DNA from: Strigamia acuminata
Taxonomy: Eukaryota > Arthropoda > Chilopoda > Geophilomorpha > Linotaeniidae
Assembly: GCA_949358305.1 (NCBI GenBank)
Contig: OX442321.1
Location: 3,745,605-3,809,604, forward strand
Direction of reading: 5' to 3'
DNA length: 64,000 nucleotides
Part shown: positions 22,572 through 32,876 of the stretch, piece after piece
Layout of the letters: every line of letters begins with the position of its first letter
How positions within the stretch are numbered: position 1 is the first letter of the stretch
Program-made: the position numbers and the translations under genes
The notes under the pieces: generated by a model
Databases searched by the model: none
The model's input: only the letters and a program-made list of their open reading frames with translations
Told to the model about the DNA's origin: nothing

Positions 22572-25500
22572 ATGGCGACTCCAGGCGAAAAGAGACCGAG
22601 AGGCAGACCAGCGAAGAGACGAGTGGCGATCGATCTACCAGCCGTGGATCAAGAAGTGACTGAGTCACAAGAACTGTTTGAAACTATGGATCAAACAGCT
22701 AACTGTAACTCGGCACAGTTAATCGTGAATGAATTCACGCAAGCGTTGGAGCGACAACAGCCATCCCCGCCCAGCGGCCAGTTGGACTTAAAAAATCCAA
22801 CTGGAAGTGGCCGTTCCAAGTCGCAAAACGATGATTTGAATTTACGAATTCAATCATCAAGTGCGGAGCACTCGCTGAATTCATCACCGGTTCAAGGTGC
22901 AGCACAACAAGATTCTGAGAACTCCAATATGGAAGTTTCTCATTCTCCCGTGCGTGTTACCATGATGGACGCACTCCGTGAGCAAGCTAGGCTCGAGGGA
23001 GTAAAAGTCACTAGCGAAATGACTGTGGAACAAATCCACAAAGCTATGGTTCGCAAACAAAGCCAAAAAGACGTTGAAATCGTCAGAACAAGCTTGCAAG
23101 CAGAGTTCGAGCGAATGCGTGCAGAAATGCATCAGCAAAATGCCGAACTAAAACAACAACGTGCGAATGACCATGTTAAGTTGTTACAATTAGAACAGGA
23201 AAAAGCTTCCTGGCTAATTACTGACGAAGAGCAACAACAAAGGCTCGAGCAACTAAATCAAGCCCAAAAAGATTTAGAAATTGCTAATGAAAATTTGAGA
23301 TTGGCCAACGCAAATTTGCGAGAAGCCAACACAAATTTAATGACTGCCGAACTAACCGCCCCAGTTCGAGCGAGGGAAGTAATTCCCTCCACTTCTCGAA
23401 ATTACGAGAATCATGCTGCAGAGCAAGCAGCAAGAGCTAAGAGATTAGCACAACGAGAAAACGAAGTATTTCTCGCTCGACAGCAGTCCGTAATTGATGC
23501 TGGTCTAGCCGCCAAAAGTCAAAGTACTGCAGAGCAGTTATTACGTGCCGACTTAGCTGCGCAAGCTCGTGAAAACGAAATTCTTCGCGCAGATCTATTG
23601 ACGGTACAAGAGAACTTTGCAGTAGTAGTACAAAAAGTACAAGACGTTTGTGGCGAAGATAATTTTGCAAAGCCAGCCCCAGTTTTGCAAAAAGGTGCTT
23701 CCAAATCACCTGAGTTGATTGATTTAACATCAGCTAAACCAAAAGTCAGTCGACAATCAAGTTGGACTGACAGTGATGACTCACGCAGTAGTCGTGGAAG
23801 CCGTAACAGTCATCACAGTCGCAAAAAGCGAAAGCGACAACCAGACCCGACCGAATATCATTCCCCAAAAGTTACGCAAGATTCGGATCGATTCTTTAGC
23901 AATAGCGACCGATTAATCGGAATGCTAGAGAAAAAGAATAAAGAACGTGAGAAACCACACGATCGTGGACGGTCACACGATAATCCGCGAGAAGGCTCAC
24001 CAAAACGAGATTGTCATAACGACATCCGTGATGGGCCGAGATACCGTGGAAATCCGCCAGGTGGTGACCCACCAGGTGGAGATAGTTCAGATGGACATGG
24101 AGGTGGCCACTCACGTGACCACAATTCGAATGGCAATCGAAATGGAAGGGGACCACCAAATGGAGACCGTCGTCCGCCAGATGGCGACGATCCTCCGGAC
24201 CCTGATCCGCCGCCAAATCCGAATCATGAATCTGCGTCAGATACAGATTCCTCACGTCCCAGTGTGAGAGGGCGATCTCGTCACAGAACACGTAGTAGAA
24301 CTCAAAGACCCGATTTCTACACGAAAGATGAGATTGACCAGTTGTTGAGGCAAAATGCTCAACAACAGCGAAAAAGCAGAAGGGATAAAATTATTTTGCA
24401 AAAAATAAGTGAATTTACTTCTGATAAATGGACTCATCAAACAACAGATGAAAAGTTCATTAGATGGGATCGAGTTATCCCACATGCCTATAATGGAAAT
24501 TGGCAAGCAGGGTCAAACCTCTTGCTGGAAATATTCGAACTAGGCAAAGTTCACAGTTTTAGCTGTGAAGGTGCATTGGCCCATCTAGTACCAAGAATAC
24601 TAGTTGGCGGTGTCAAGGAGTGGTTTCGCAGGAAAGACTTCACGAAGTGGGATGACTTCGTTAAACAATTTATGTTTAAATTTGGTGAATCGAGCGAAGA
24701 CATCAAGACGCTCTGGAGATGTCTTAAGCAACGAAAAGGCGAAAGCTTACATTCGTACATGCTAAGAGCAGAGAATTTGCTTGGCAGAATGCCACATGCT
24801 GTTACTGATGCAACAGCAGATGATCAGTTTAGAGCTGGCCTCACAGAATATAGTAAAAATATTCTGATGATGTCGGACGCTCCCGACCCGGGGAAATTCT
24901 CCGAGTTAAACGAATTCATGGAAGTCAATCAATTGCGCATTGACGAAAAGTACAAAGCTTATCTTACAGAAGCCGAAAGGTCAGCGTACTTAAAGCGAGA
25001 GAAAAGACTCGCTGAGCAAAACAATGAAACCTTTAATGGTTTGAAATTGTTGCAGCCACCTAGTTACGAAGACTTTCTAGACGAAGTGGATGAGAAGAGT
25101 TCGAAAAAAGAATCTTCCAAAAAGGACGTCAAAAATCCTCATTCAGTCCCTAAGTTACACGCAAATATAACTGGAGCTGAAACTCCGTCGTCTGAAGCTG
25201 AAGAAGCTGAAGAGGAGGAGGAAACAGGAGACGAGACGATGGCTTTATTGGCCAAAGCAGCGGCGTTGTTAGCAAAAAATAACCCCGTTGCGGGCAAATG
25301 GAAGCCAAGGATGAAACCAAAAAATGTTTCATTTGACGCATCAAAGGTGAATACCGAAAGGAATTCAAAGTCACCTGCGGTGTCGCCAGAGCGCCGGTCT
25401 GACGCTCGTTCTCGTTCTGCCTCGCCAGCAGCAACGAAAAAGAAATCGCCTGCCACTGATCCATGCAATTTATGCAAAAAATTAGGGCATTGGCAAAAAG

Positions 25501-25595
25501 ACTGCCCTTCCTCTAAAAAGGACAAACCAGTGTCAACAGCTGAGTTTGAAAAAGCAGTCAAGATCATAACTGACATGTTTCGAAAAAACTTGTAG
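22572..25595 (+). CDS. gag: Gag polyprotein of the Ty3/gypsy element (1007 aa)
   Basis: Forms the particle and packages the RNA. It starts at the ATG in gaaaaATGGCGACT. Order seen: an AT-hook-like basic motif RPRGRPAKRR at residues 8-17; a polar region; a long Gln/Glu/Ala-rich coiled coil about 160-340; a Ser/Arg stretch about 395-425; a Gly/Pro/Asp/Arg-rich disordered linker about 460-560; a capsid-like helical domain about 600-790 (WDRVIPHAYNGNW, VKEWFRRKDFTKWDDFVKQF); and one CCHC zinc knuckle, CNLCKKLGHWQKDC, at 965-978. The protein is unusually large for Gag because of the N-terminal coiled coil and linker. It ends TTG TAG right after the slippery site. Intact and probably functional. 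Confidence 0.9.
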   Translation: MATPGEKRPRGRPAKRRVAIDLPAVDQEVTESQELFETMDQTANCNSAQLIVNEFTQALERQQPSPPSGQLDLKNPTGSGRSKSQNDDLNLRIQSSSAEHSLNSSPVQGAAQQDSENSNMEVSHSPVRVTMMDALREQARLEGVKVTSEMTVEQIHKAMVRKQSQKDVEIVRTSLQAEFERMRAEMHQQNAELKQQRANDHVKLLQLEQEKASWLITDEEQQQRLEQLNQAQKDLEIANENLRLANANLREANTNLMTAELTAPVRAREVIPSTSRNYENHAAEQAARAKRLAQRENEVFLARQQSVIDAGLAAKSQSTAEQLLRADLAAQARENEILRADLLTVQENFAVVVQKVQDVCGEDNFAKPAPVLQKGASKSPELIDLTSAKPKVSRQSSWTDSDDSRSSRGSRNSHHSRKKRKRQPDPTEYHSPKVTQDSDRFFSNSDRLIGMLEKKNKEREKPHDRGRSHDNPREGSPKRDCHNDIRDGPRYRGNPPGGDPPGGDSSDGHGGGHSRDHNSNGNRNGRGPPNGDRRPPDGDDPPDPDPPPNPNHESASDTDSSRPSVRGRSRHRTRSRTQRPDFYTKDEIDQLLRQNAQQQRKSRRDKIILQKISEFTSDKWTHQTTDEKFIRWDRVIPHAYNGNWQAGSNLLLEIFELGKVHSFSCEGALAHLVPRILVGGVKEWFRRKDFTKWDDFVKQFMFKFGESSEDIKTLWRCLKQRKGESLHSYMLRAENLLGRMPHAVTDATADDQFRAGLTEYSKNILMMSDAPDPGKFSELNEFMEVNQLRIDEKYKAYLTEAERSAYLKREKRLAEQNNETFNGLKLLQPPSYEDFLDEVDEKSSKKESSKKDVKNPHSVPKLHANITGAETPSSEAEEAEEEEETGDETMALLAKAAALLAKNNPVAGKWKPRMKPKNVSFDASKVNTERNSKSPAVSPERRSDARSRSASPAATKKKSPATDPCNLCKKLGHWQKDCPSSKKDKPVSTAEFEKAVKIITDMFRKNL

Positions 25596-28500
25596 ACGCA
25601 GATCCATCAGGTCTAGTGGACGCTGCGTCACCTCCGAAATCGGAATCAGAGAATGAAAATCTGAAGATAATGGAAGATGTTGGAGAAGTTATTGATGAAT
25701 TAATTCGTCAAACAGAACTAAAAGAAAAAGGATCTCTTGATGTAAAAAAGGAGATTGTCGGCGAAACCCCGACTGAAGAAGACACTTCCAATATTCAAGA
25801 TAAAGTCGAAGTTAAAGACGATAGACCAAGCTCAGTTCCAGAGACACCTGGAATTGAGGAGTGCATTAAGTTATTTGCAGCTACAACTCTTGATACCAAT
25901 GAGTTATTAGATGAATTGCCTTTGGAGCCTCCAATTACAGTTCCTCATAAATTGCGCAAGTTTGAGTGCAAAGTGGCTGGAATACCAAACAGCCAAGACC
26001 TTCCGACGTTAAAGTTAGAAACGTTAAAAGGTGTAATAACCGGAATGTTGGACTCAGGAGCAAATAAAAGCTTCCTAGCCACTTCAGTTATTAATCAACT
26101 AGGTCTAGAAAAATATCTACGACCTATCGGACCTGGTGTCAGAGTTACGACGGCAAGTGAAGAAGTCACTCCAGATGGAACCATCCATCTTTCATTTCGA
26201 TGGACACATGGCACGTTACGTCATCCGTTCATCGTAATACCAAATAAGTATCCAATGGTACTATTGGGTTGCGATTTTATGAATAAATTAAAAATCCAAC
26301 CTAATCCACAGACGATGTCTTGGAATTTCACGCAACCTATGGATGCAGATTTACCCTACATTCCACAAGCGTTGCTGGATCGTTATTTGGAGAAAATAGA
26401 GGAACCCGATTCCTCATTTATGACCTTTGCAAAAGCTTACGCTGCAAGTGTAACTCAAGGCAAAATTGATGAAGAGAATTTCATCCAAAAGTTAGTCGAA
26501 GAAGCTAACTTAAATTTGGAGCAATCCAAATTATTAGAAAAGATGTTATCCAAACATAAAAGGATTATTTCTAAAGATCCAGGTAAAACACACCTGGTTA
26601 AGCACAAAATTGAGCTTGACACGGAGAAACCCATCCGTGTCCCCTTTAAGAGCATAAACCCTCAAAAAAGGGAAATAATCAGACAACTTTGTCAAGACAT
26701 GATTGACAAAGGCGTAGTCGTCAAAGCTGAAGGCGATTACGGAATGCGGCCAGTCCTAGTCATGCGACCAGGAAACGACCCACGCTTGTGCATTGATTTT
26801 CGCCCCATCAATACACATACTAAGTACAACCCACCTCAAATGCCAACAATTGAGGAAATTCTGCGAGAAATCGGAGAATTCGAATGGGTCAGTACTATAG
26901 ATCTGACCAAGGGATATTGGCAGATAGAATTGCGACCTGAAGACAGAGAAAAAACTGCCTTCTGGAGCCCAATGGGAAGACTAATGTTTTTAGTCATGCC
27001 TTTCGGATTAGTAAACGCACCAACTACTTTCCAAGAATTGATGGAAAAGGTTTTGGGTGACGTTTACAGAAAATTTGCATGGGCATATTTGGATGACATA
27101 ATTGTTGTATCCAAATCGTTCGAAGAACACATTAAACATTTAGATATAGTGTTTAAAAAATTGGCAGAAGCTAATTTACATGCGCACCCTGGCAAGACGC
27201 ATCTCTGTAGAAAGGAATTAATTTTTCTAGGCTACAAAGTAGGAGTAGAAGGACTTGCAGTAGACCCTAAAAAAGTCGCTGCAATTACGCAATTTCCGGC
27301 TCCTACCAATCTTAAGGAATTACAAAGATTTCTAGGCATGGTGAATTTCTTTCACCGCCTAATCAAGAATTTGGCCACAGTGGCAGAACCACTAAGGCCT
27401 CTCTTGAAGAAAGATGCGGAGTTCGATTGGGAACTGCATCATCAGGCAGCATTCGACGCAATAAAAGACTTGCTTACGAATGCTGAAACAATGAAGATGC
27501 CTGACTTGTACATGCCATTTATTGTTCATACTGACGCCAGTAAACAAGGGTTGGGTGCAGCCCTTACACAAAAGAAAATTGTGGATGGCCAAGAAGTCGA
27601 AATGCCATGCGTGTATGCAAGCAGAAGCTTGCAACCCGCTGAAAAGAATTATACTGTGACAGAATTAGAATGTCTCGCAGTAGTATGGGGATTACGCAAA
27701 TTTCGCCCATACTTAGAGTACACTACATTCACTGTACAAACGGATCACCAAGCACTTAAGTGGTTGATGTCGTTATCTGACCCGTCGGGCAGATTAGCTC
27801 GTTGGCAAATGGAGCTGATGGCGTATTCGTTCGAAATACAATACGTCAAAGGTCCGCTAAATGTAATAGCAGACGCATTGTCACGTGCACCTGTCAGCGC
27901 ACCTGACGAACCAGAAGACGATGGCGATAATGATGATTTATTATCATATTGTCCATCTCCTTGCCGAAGTTGGCAAATGGGAAAATTGAACGAATTACCC
28001 AAGTCAATAATAGTTAATGACGACGATCAAGCATTAATTAATTTTTGTATTAACATGCATGATCCGTCAGGAACCCCTGACGTCGAATTAAGAGCTATGA
28101 TGGCTAAAAAATTCGAGCTGCCAACAACAAATGTTTTAATTAAAGCATTTGCAGCTAAAATTGCGAAGCAATTAGAATGTGATCCTCCAACGAGAGATGA
28201 CATTATTGCAGCGCAAAAAGCAGACGAATTTTGCCAACATATTCGCAATTACTTGCTAAACAAGCAATATCCAAGTTACATAGTAACTCGTCTTCAAAGA
28301 AGAAACTTTGAAAGACACGCGAGTACTTATCTCATTGAAGAAGATATGCTACTCCATTATCATCCTACCTCCACCGATGAATTGGGAGAGGATGGTAGGG
28401 CACTTAAAGTTGTTGTGCCAAGAAAATTGATTTATAAAATCATTTGGTTGATGCACGGACATCCACTGTCCGGCCACCCAGGCATTGCGAGGACAATGTA

Positions 28501-29842
28501 CCGAACTCGAAGAGTTTATACCTGGAAAGGTATGAAACGTGATATTACACGTTTTATTCAACATTGTCAAGGATGTCAGGCATGTAAGCCGAGATCAAAG
28601 ACCGAAATTGAAGGCGCTCAAATTGGACCATTTGGACCATTTGACTGCCTCAGTGTGGATTTGTCTGGTCCCAAACCAAGAACCAGAAAAAACAATACCC
28701 ACATTTGCGTCATCGTAGATGTCGCTACACATTGGCCCGAATTATTTCCAATGTGTAATCCAACGGCAATAAAAGTTGCCAACACAATTTATCACTTATC
28801 AATGACTTTCGGATTTCCGAGACAAATCATAAGTGATAATGGACCACAATTTCGATCACAGGTCTATAAAGAATTTTGCAAAAAATTCGACATGTCGCGA
28901 ACACCGACATCGATTTATCATCCACAAAGCAATCCTGTGGAGAGAACCAATCGAGATATTAAATATTTAGTTTCGATTTATTTAGATATTCATGACCAAT
29001 GGGATGAGTATCTACGCGAATTTGCATTCAGTTTGAGAACAACTGTAACAAGAGGCAGAGATTATTCTCCTGCTTTCTTAAATTTTTTCCGAGAATTAAG
29101 AATTCCTTGGGATCCAAGAATTCCGGAAGGAATTTTAGTCATTGATCCAAAAAATCCGCATTTATATGTTCAGAAATTAGAAACAATAATTGCAGAGACG
29201 TATCAGCATATGATGTCTCACGTCTTAGATTTGAGACGCCGTGTCGAAGCTGAAAAATCAGATAAGAAATTCGACAACTTCAGACAAAATGATTTAGTCT
29301 GGCGAGAGTCTCATATTCTCTCAAATGCCGCTAAAGGAATAGCAGCAGGCATTTCACCGAAAAGGAATGGGCCTTATGTAATTATCAAAAGGTTACAAGG
29401 AGGCGCCTTTCAACTTCGACGGCTGAGTGATAATAAAATTTATCCAGCTGTTCACGGCACTGAATTAATGCCGTACTTTCCCGTTTTCAACCAAGAAATT
29501 TGGCTGGAAGGGGAGGAAGTGGGTCAAAAAACAAAAAATATTGTTAATACCTTGGATGATGCTAAATTATCCAAAATTCCTGTCGAAAACACGGAATCGA
29601 GTAAAAAATCGAAACTCAAAAATAACGAAGTCGATGAAATAAACCAGCGACTTGAAAATGTTTCTCTTGATGAAAATCTAGAAAAGGAAATGTTTTTAGA
29701 AAAAGAGAAAATTTCAAACAATGAAGTATATAACTCATCTGACATTGGAGACGATGCTGATGACAATCTAAACAAGTTGGATTGTACTTCGCGAAAGTCA
29801 AAGTACAACTTGAGATCTCGCGTTCCGCGAGCCAAGACATAG
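25574..29842 (+). CDS. pol: Pol polyprotein: protease, reverse transcriptase, RNase H, integrase
   Basis: Residues are counted from codon 25616 (1408 codons). Retropepsin active site LDSGA 145-149. Reverse transcriptase has YLDD at 491-494. RNase H starts near HTDAS (D640), with the later element VQTDHQALKWL. Integrase has an HHCC zinc motif from H947 (HGHPLSGH) to CQGCQAC. The catalytic triad is D1015 (SVDLSGP), D1074 (ISDNGPQF) and E1109 (QSNPVER), with 34 residues between the last two. A GPY/F module (KRNGPYVII) lies near 1250. No chromodomain was recognised. The C-terminus is acidic, then basic. Translation is expected only as Gag-Pol by frameshifting. No stop or frameshift lesion, so it is probably active. 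Confidence 0.95.
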   Translation, partial: HVSKKLVDADPSGLVDAASPPKSESENENLKIMEDVGEVIDELIRQTELKEKGSLDVKKEIVGETPTEEDTSNIQDKVEVKDDRPSSVPETPGIEECIKLFAATTLDTNELLDELPLEPPITVPHKLRKFECKVAGIPNSQDLPTLKLETLKGVITGMLDSGANKSFLATSVINQLGLEKYLRPIGPGVRVTTASEEVTPDGTIHLSFRWTHGTLRHPFIVIPNKYPMVLLGCDFMNKLKIQPNPQTMSWNFTQPMDADLPYIPQALLDRYLEKIEEPDSSFMTFAKAYAASVTQGKIDEENFIQKLVEEANLNLEQSKLLEKMLSKHKRIISKDPGKTHLVKHKIELDTEKPIRVPFKSINPQKREIIRQLCQDMIDKGVVVKAEGDYGMRPVLVMRPGNDPRLCIDFRPINTHTKYNPPQMPTIEEILREIGEFEWVSTIDLTKGYWQIELRPEDREKTAFWSPMGRLMFLVMPFGLVNAPTTFQELMEKVLGDVYRKFAWAYLDDIIVVSKSFEEHIKHLDIVFKKLAEANLHAHPGKTHLCRKELIFLGYKVGVEGLAVDPKKVAAITQFPAPTNLKELQRFLGMVNFFHRLIKNLATVAEPLRPLLKKDAEFDWELHHQAAFDAIKDLLTNAETMKMPDLYMPFIVHTDASKQGLGAALTQKKIVDGQEVEMPCVYASRSLQPAEKNYTVTELECLAVVWGLRKFRPYLEYTTFTVQTDHQALKWLMSLSDPSGRLARWQMELMAYSFEIQYVKGPLNVIADALSRAPVSAPDEPEDDGDNDDLLSYCPSPCRSWQMGKLNELPKSIIVNDDDQALINFCINMHDPSGTPDVELRAMMAKKFELPTTNVLIKAFAAKIAKQLECDPPTRDDIIAAQKADEFCQHIRNYLLNKQYPSYIVTRLQRRNFERHASTYLIEEDMLLHYHPTSTDELGEDGRALKVVVPRKLIYKIIWLMHGHPLSGHPGIARTMYRTRRVYTWKGMKRDITRFIQHCQGCQACKPRSKTEIEGAQIGPFGPFDCLSVDLSGPKPRTRKNNTHICVIVDVATHWPELFPMCNPTAIKVANTIYHLSMTFGFPRQIISDNGPQFRSQVYKEFCKKFDMSRTPTSIYHPQSNPVERTNRDIKYLVSIYLDIHDQWDEYLREFAFSLRTTVTRGRDYSPAFLNFFRELRIPWDPRIPEGILVIDPKNPHLYVQKLETIIAETYQHMMSHVLDLRRRVEAEKSDKKFDNFRQNDLVWRESHILSNAAKGIAAGISPKRNGPYVIIKRLQGGAFQLRRLSDNKIYPAVHGTELMPYFPVFNQEIWLEGEEVGQKTKNIVNTLDDAKLSKIPVENTESSKKSKLKNNEVDEINQRLENVSLDENLEKEMFLEKEKISNNEVYNSSDIGDDADDNLNKLDCTSRKSKYNLRSRVPRAKT
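25583..25589 (+). promoter_or_regulatory. -1 ribosomal frameshift site A AAA AAC
   Basis: In the gag frame the codons read CGA AAA AAC TTG TAG, so the heptamer matches X XXY YYZ. The pol frame is -1 relative to gag and opens at 25574 after a TGA at 25571-25573. The gag-pol overlap is 22 nt. No ATG begins pol in the overlap. A downstream pseudoknot was not tested. Confidence 0.75.
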
Positions 29843-30031
29843 TGTTGTCTTTCACCTTTTGGGTTTACCCAAAAGATCCGAGAAAGCAATCTCGTGACGT
29901 CATTCGTAGTACCCACTCGAATGACAACGTTAATCATACGTTATAATTAGTGACGTCACAAAGCGTCTCTAATCCAAGTTCGTGTTTGCAATCAACGAAC
30001 TTAGTCACTTTTTCAAAAGTTTCGAGAGTGT
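29843..30031 (+). other. Pol to ORF3 spacer
   Basis: 189 bp without a recognised gene. It contains tgacgtca-like motifs at 29894-29901 and 29951-29958. It could hold a promoter or splice acceptor for ORF3, but nothing is proven. Confidence 0.3.
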
Positions 30032-32824
30032 ATGCATCGCATCGCCTACGTTACGACCCGAATAGTTCGACAACCTGATCGTAAGTAATTTTTCTGTATG
30101 AAAAATTTGATAAAACATAAGATTTATGTATTATTTCTCTTTCAAGACGAAAGAATTTCCGAAATTACCGGAAAACGAAAGAGAATGGACGAGGAAGCGA
30201 TCCAACTCCAGGCGGACGGAGAAATGCCCATGGAAGGGGCAAATGAAGACGTTCAATTGACGCTTCAACAACGGGTAAATTATTAGAATAAATTTTTACC
30301 AAGTGTTTAAGTCAGAAAAATTGAGTAATTTCACTTTTCCTGACTTCAAACACAAGCCGCTAAAAAATAAAAATGGCGGCTATAAAAGTCACGTGCTTCA
30401 AGCATGTGCGAAGGGAGTTGCCATGACAACCAACATCCCTTAGTGACTCACAGCCACAAGCGCTAAGCTTAAAAAATATTTCAAATAAGAAATTATTTGT
30501 TTATTTTTAAATAAACTAATTTATTTATTTTTCTTCGAATACAGATCGAGAGGGATCGAGAAACGCCATTCGCGCTTCCCGATCACGTGCCGACTCAGCA
30601 CCCGCTGATTTTTCGAGCGGCATTGCCCGAAAAAATCAGAAGACTGAAGACGGCAAACAATACCTGGTGGAAGTTGCGCCACGACTTCAGCAGATCAGCG
30701 CTGCAAGGATTTGGTGCAAAAGGAAGATTCATCGAGCGCCTTCACGTGGACGGTGTCGACGAAATCGAGTGGACGCTCGACGAGAGCCCCCCAGGACCGC
30801 TTGCAGCAGAGTTGCTGCACAACCAGTGGCCAGTGACGCCACGAGAGCGTCACGAGCGCAGAAGAGCGCTAAAGAGTACCGGAATTAATTACGGTGCTCT
30901 AACCCAATTGAGGAAGAACCTCAAGACGACACAACGCGAAGTCGTTAAACGGTATCGCAAATCCGTTCGTGACGGGAACCCACAACTTCCCGTCACACAA
31001 ACCGAGCTCCACCAGTTGGCGCTCGCCGGGTGTTTTAACGATTTTCCGGGATTTTTCCCGTCCAAAGCACTCAGAGCTGCCGCGGTGCAGCTTCGCGTCG
31101 ACGAAAATCGACAACTGGCTCGAGAACACGAGGCAGAGGAGCAAGCGCGTTGCGCTCTCCCTTTTTATCAAGAAGATGAAATTCCGGCCCCAGCGGCCAT
31201 CAATCCTCCGCCGCAAGACGAGGATTTGAGGGTGGGGCAACTCCCTCCGCCGGTTCCAGTCCGACCGATGTTCCGCGAATCAAGCCGCGATCGAGAGGAA
31301 CGTCAGAAGCGATCACGCCCATATTCGACTGACGCGCAGCCATCACGCCCGCAGTCGCGACGAGGACGGACACCAGAGTCGTTTGGCTCGTCGTCTTCGC
31401 TGAGTTTTGAATCGGACTCCACAATTAAGTCCGCCCGAAGTAGCCGAACCGCCTCCACGTTCAAAGTGGACAACTCGGCTACTCCATACGCCATGAGACG
31501 TGTTGTCGGTGATATTTCTCCCGACTGTAGCGTGCCAGTACCTGGACATGCTAGCCGCTTGCCCGAACAAGGATATGTTTCCCGCTTGCCGGCTGGAGTT
31601 AGCAACCTGCAACTCCGGCCATTTTTTAGTGAGTCATTCGGCCCACAATGGACCTGCTACGAGCAGCAACCCATTAGAGCACAGCAGGAAGTGCTCCAGA
31701 AGCTGGACGCATACCAAAGCGCCCAGATCGCCGAGTCGCAGAAGGACTGGCAGAGACTAGCTGAAAGGCTAGAAGTCTCCGACATCAATACCATTGATGA
31801 TCCCCGTCTGATGGATTTTCAGCGTCAGCTAATTCCGGGGATGACTAGGGTGTTGTACCCTGGTGTTCTTCCTTCGCCAGGACAGGCGTTAGCGGCCATA
31901 ACGTACCTTTGGACCGCGCCGATGGGCCTGTCGGAGAAGAAAGTCGAGCTGTGGTACCACCTCAGGCTCGACCCGCCTACGATCTTAGCCGAGCTAATAA
32001 AGCAAGTCGTAGCAAACGGTGAGACCGAAGAAGAGGCCGCCGTTCGGTTGCGAACCGAGTGGTCCTTTGCGAAGGCCACGGCGCGAATGACCGGAAGACC
32101 ACCGCTTCCAGTTACAAGCGCCACAGCAGCTGCGTCACTGGCTGTTTTCCAGTCGGCCCAAGAGGGCGCTGGATGTTCATTTTGGCCAGAGAACGCCGGA
32201 AGTTCTCAAACTCCAGCCGGAGTTCAACGGGTAGTCAAAACCCGTCAGCTCCCCGGTATGGGTCGAGCACCGGGACGAGGCGTCACACCCTCGTCAACCT
32301 CCGCACCCGCGTTGGTTTTCTTGGGCCCGCAGTGCCAGTTTGACGATGCCACGACGGAAGACTCACGTCCGCCGCCGCCGCCAGCCAAGCCGGAGACGAA
32401 GGTCAAGCCGCTGAAAAAAGAGTCGGCTTTCAAGACCCTAATGCGCCTGTATCCGCACTTCTATTTGACGCCGGATACGCGAACACTGCTTAGCAACAAC
32501 CACAAGTTGTCGAGGCAGGTGTTTATGTGGCTCGAGGACCACATCCGGGTGTTAAGCCCACCATCGGTGCTCCATGATCGACTCCTGAGAGCACGATTAG
32601 CGCCAGAGGATCCAATCGAGTTCGCGGCGCTAGGATGCTTCAACCGAGCGAACTCGGCAAGAATCATCCAGGTTTGGCTTCATGTCAACCCTGGAATGGT
32701 CTCCGGACCAAACGCAGGTCGCGACCTGTGTACGGTTAACGAGCGGTCCAACCCGAGGGACGACACCACGGATATGATGCGCCCGTTGACGCCTGAGCGA
32801 ACTCAGACCATGGACGAATCATAA
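30032..32824 (+). CDS. Third ORF of the Ty3/gypsy element, apparently spliced, unknown function
   Basis: I propose three exons, 30032-30080, 30147-30274 and 30545-32824, with introns of 66 and 270 nt (GTAAGT..TTCAAG; GTAAAT..TACAG). Phases match exactly and give about 818 codons from the ATG at 30032. Without splicing, exon 3 is open from 30545 but its first in-frame ATG is far inside. The product is basic and Arg/Glu-rich at first, has a Ser/Arg-rich middle (SSSSLSFESDSTIKSARSSR), a Pro-rich stretch (PPPPPAKPETKVK) and a conserved-looking helical C-terminal part (KTLMRLYPHFYLTPDTRTLL). No signal peptide, transmembrane helix or fusion segment, so it is not a typical env. The third exon is clearly more GC-rich than gag-pol. 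It may be an accessory or captured host gene. Function unknown. Confidence 0.7.
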
Positions 32825-32865
32825 ATTGGTTCGTTCATTTTCTCTCCATGTAAGATTCGTCTTAA

Positions 32866-32876
32866 ATGGGGGGATG
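32866..32876 (+). promoter_or_regulatory. Polypurine tract
   Basis: A run of six G between A residues (aatggggggatg) lies immediately before the 3' LTR. This is the expected plus-strand primer site. Confidence 0.7.

Noticed and set aside
31200-31612. Antisense frames under ORF3 of the Ty3 element
   Set aside because: Shadows caused by the GC-rich codon use of exon 3.
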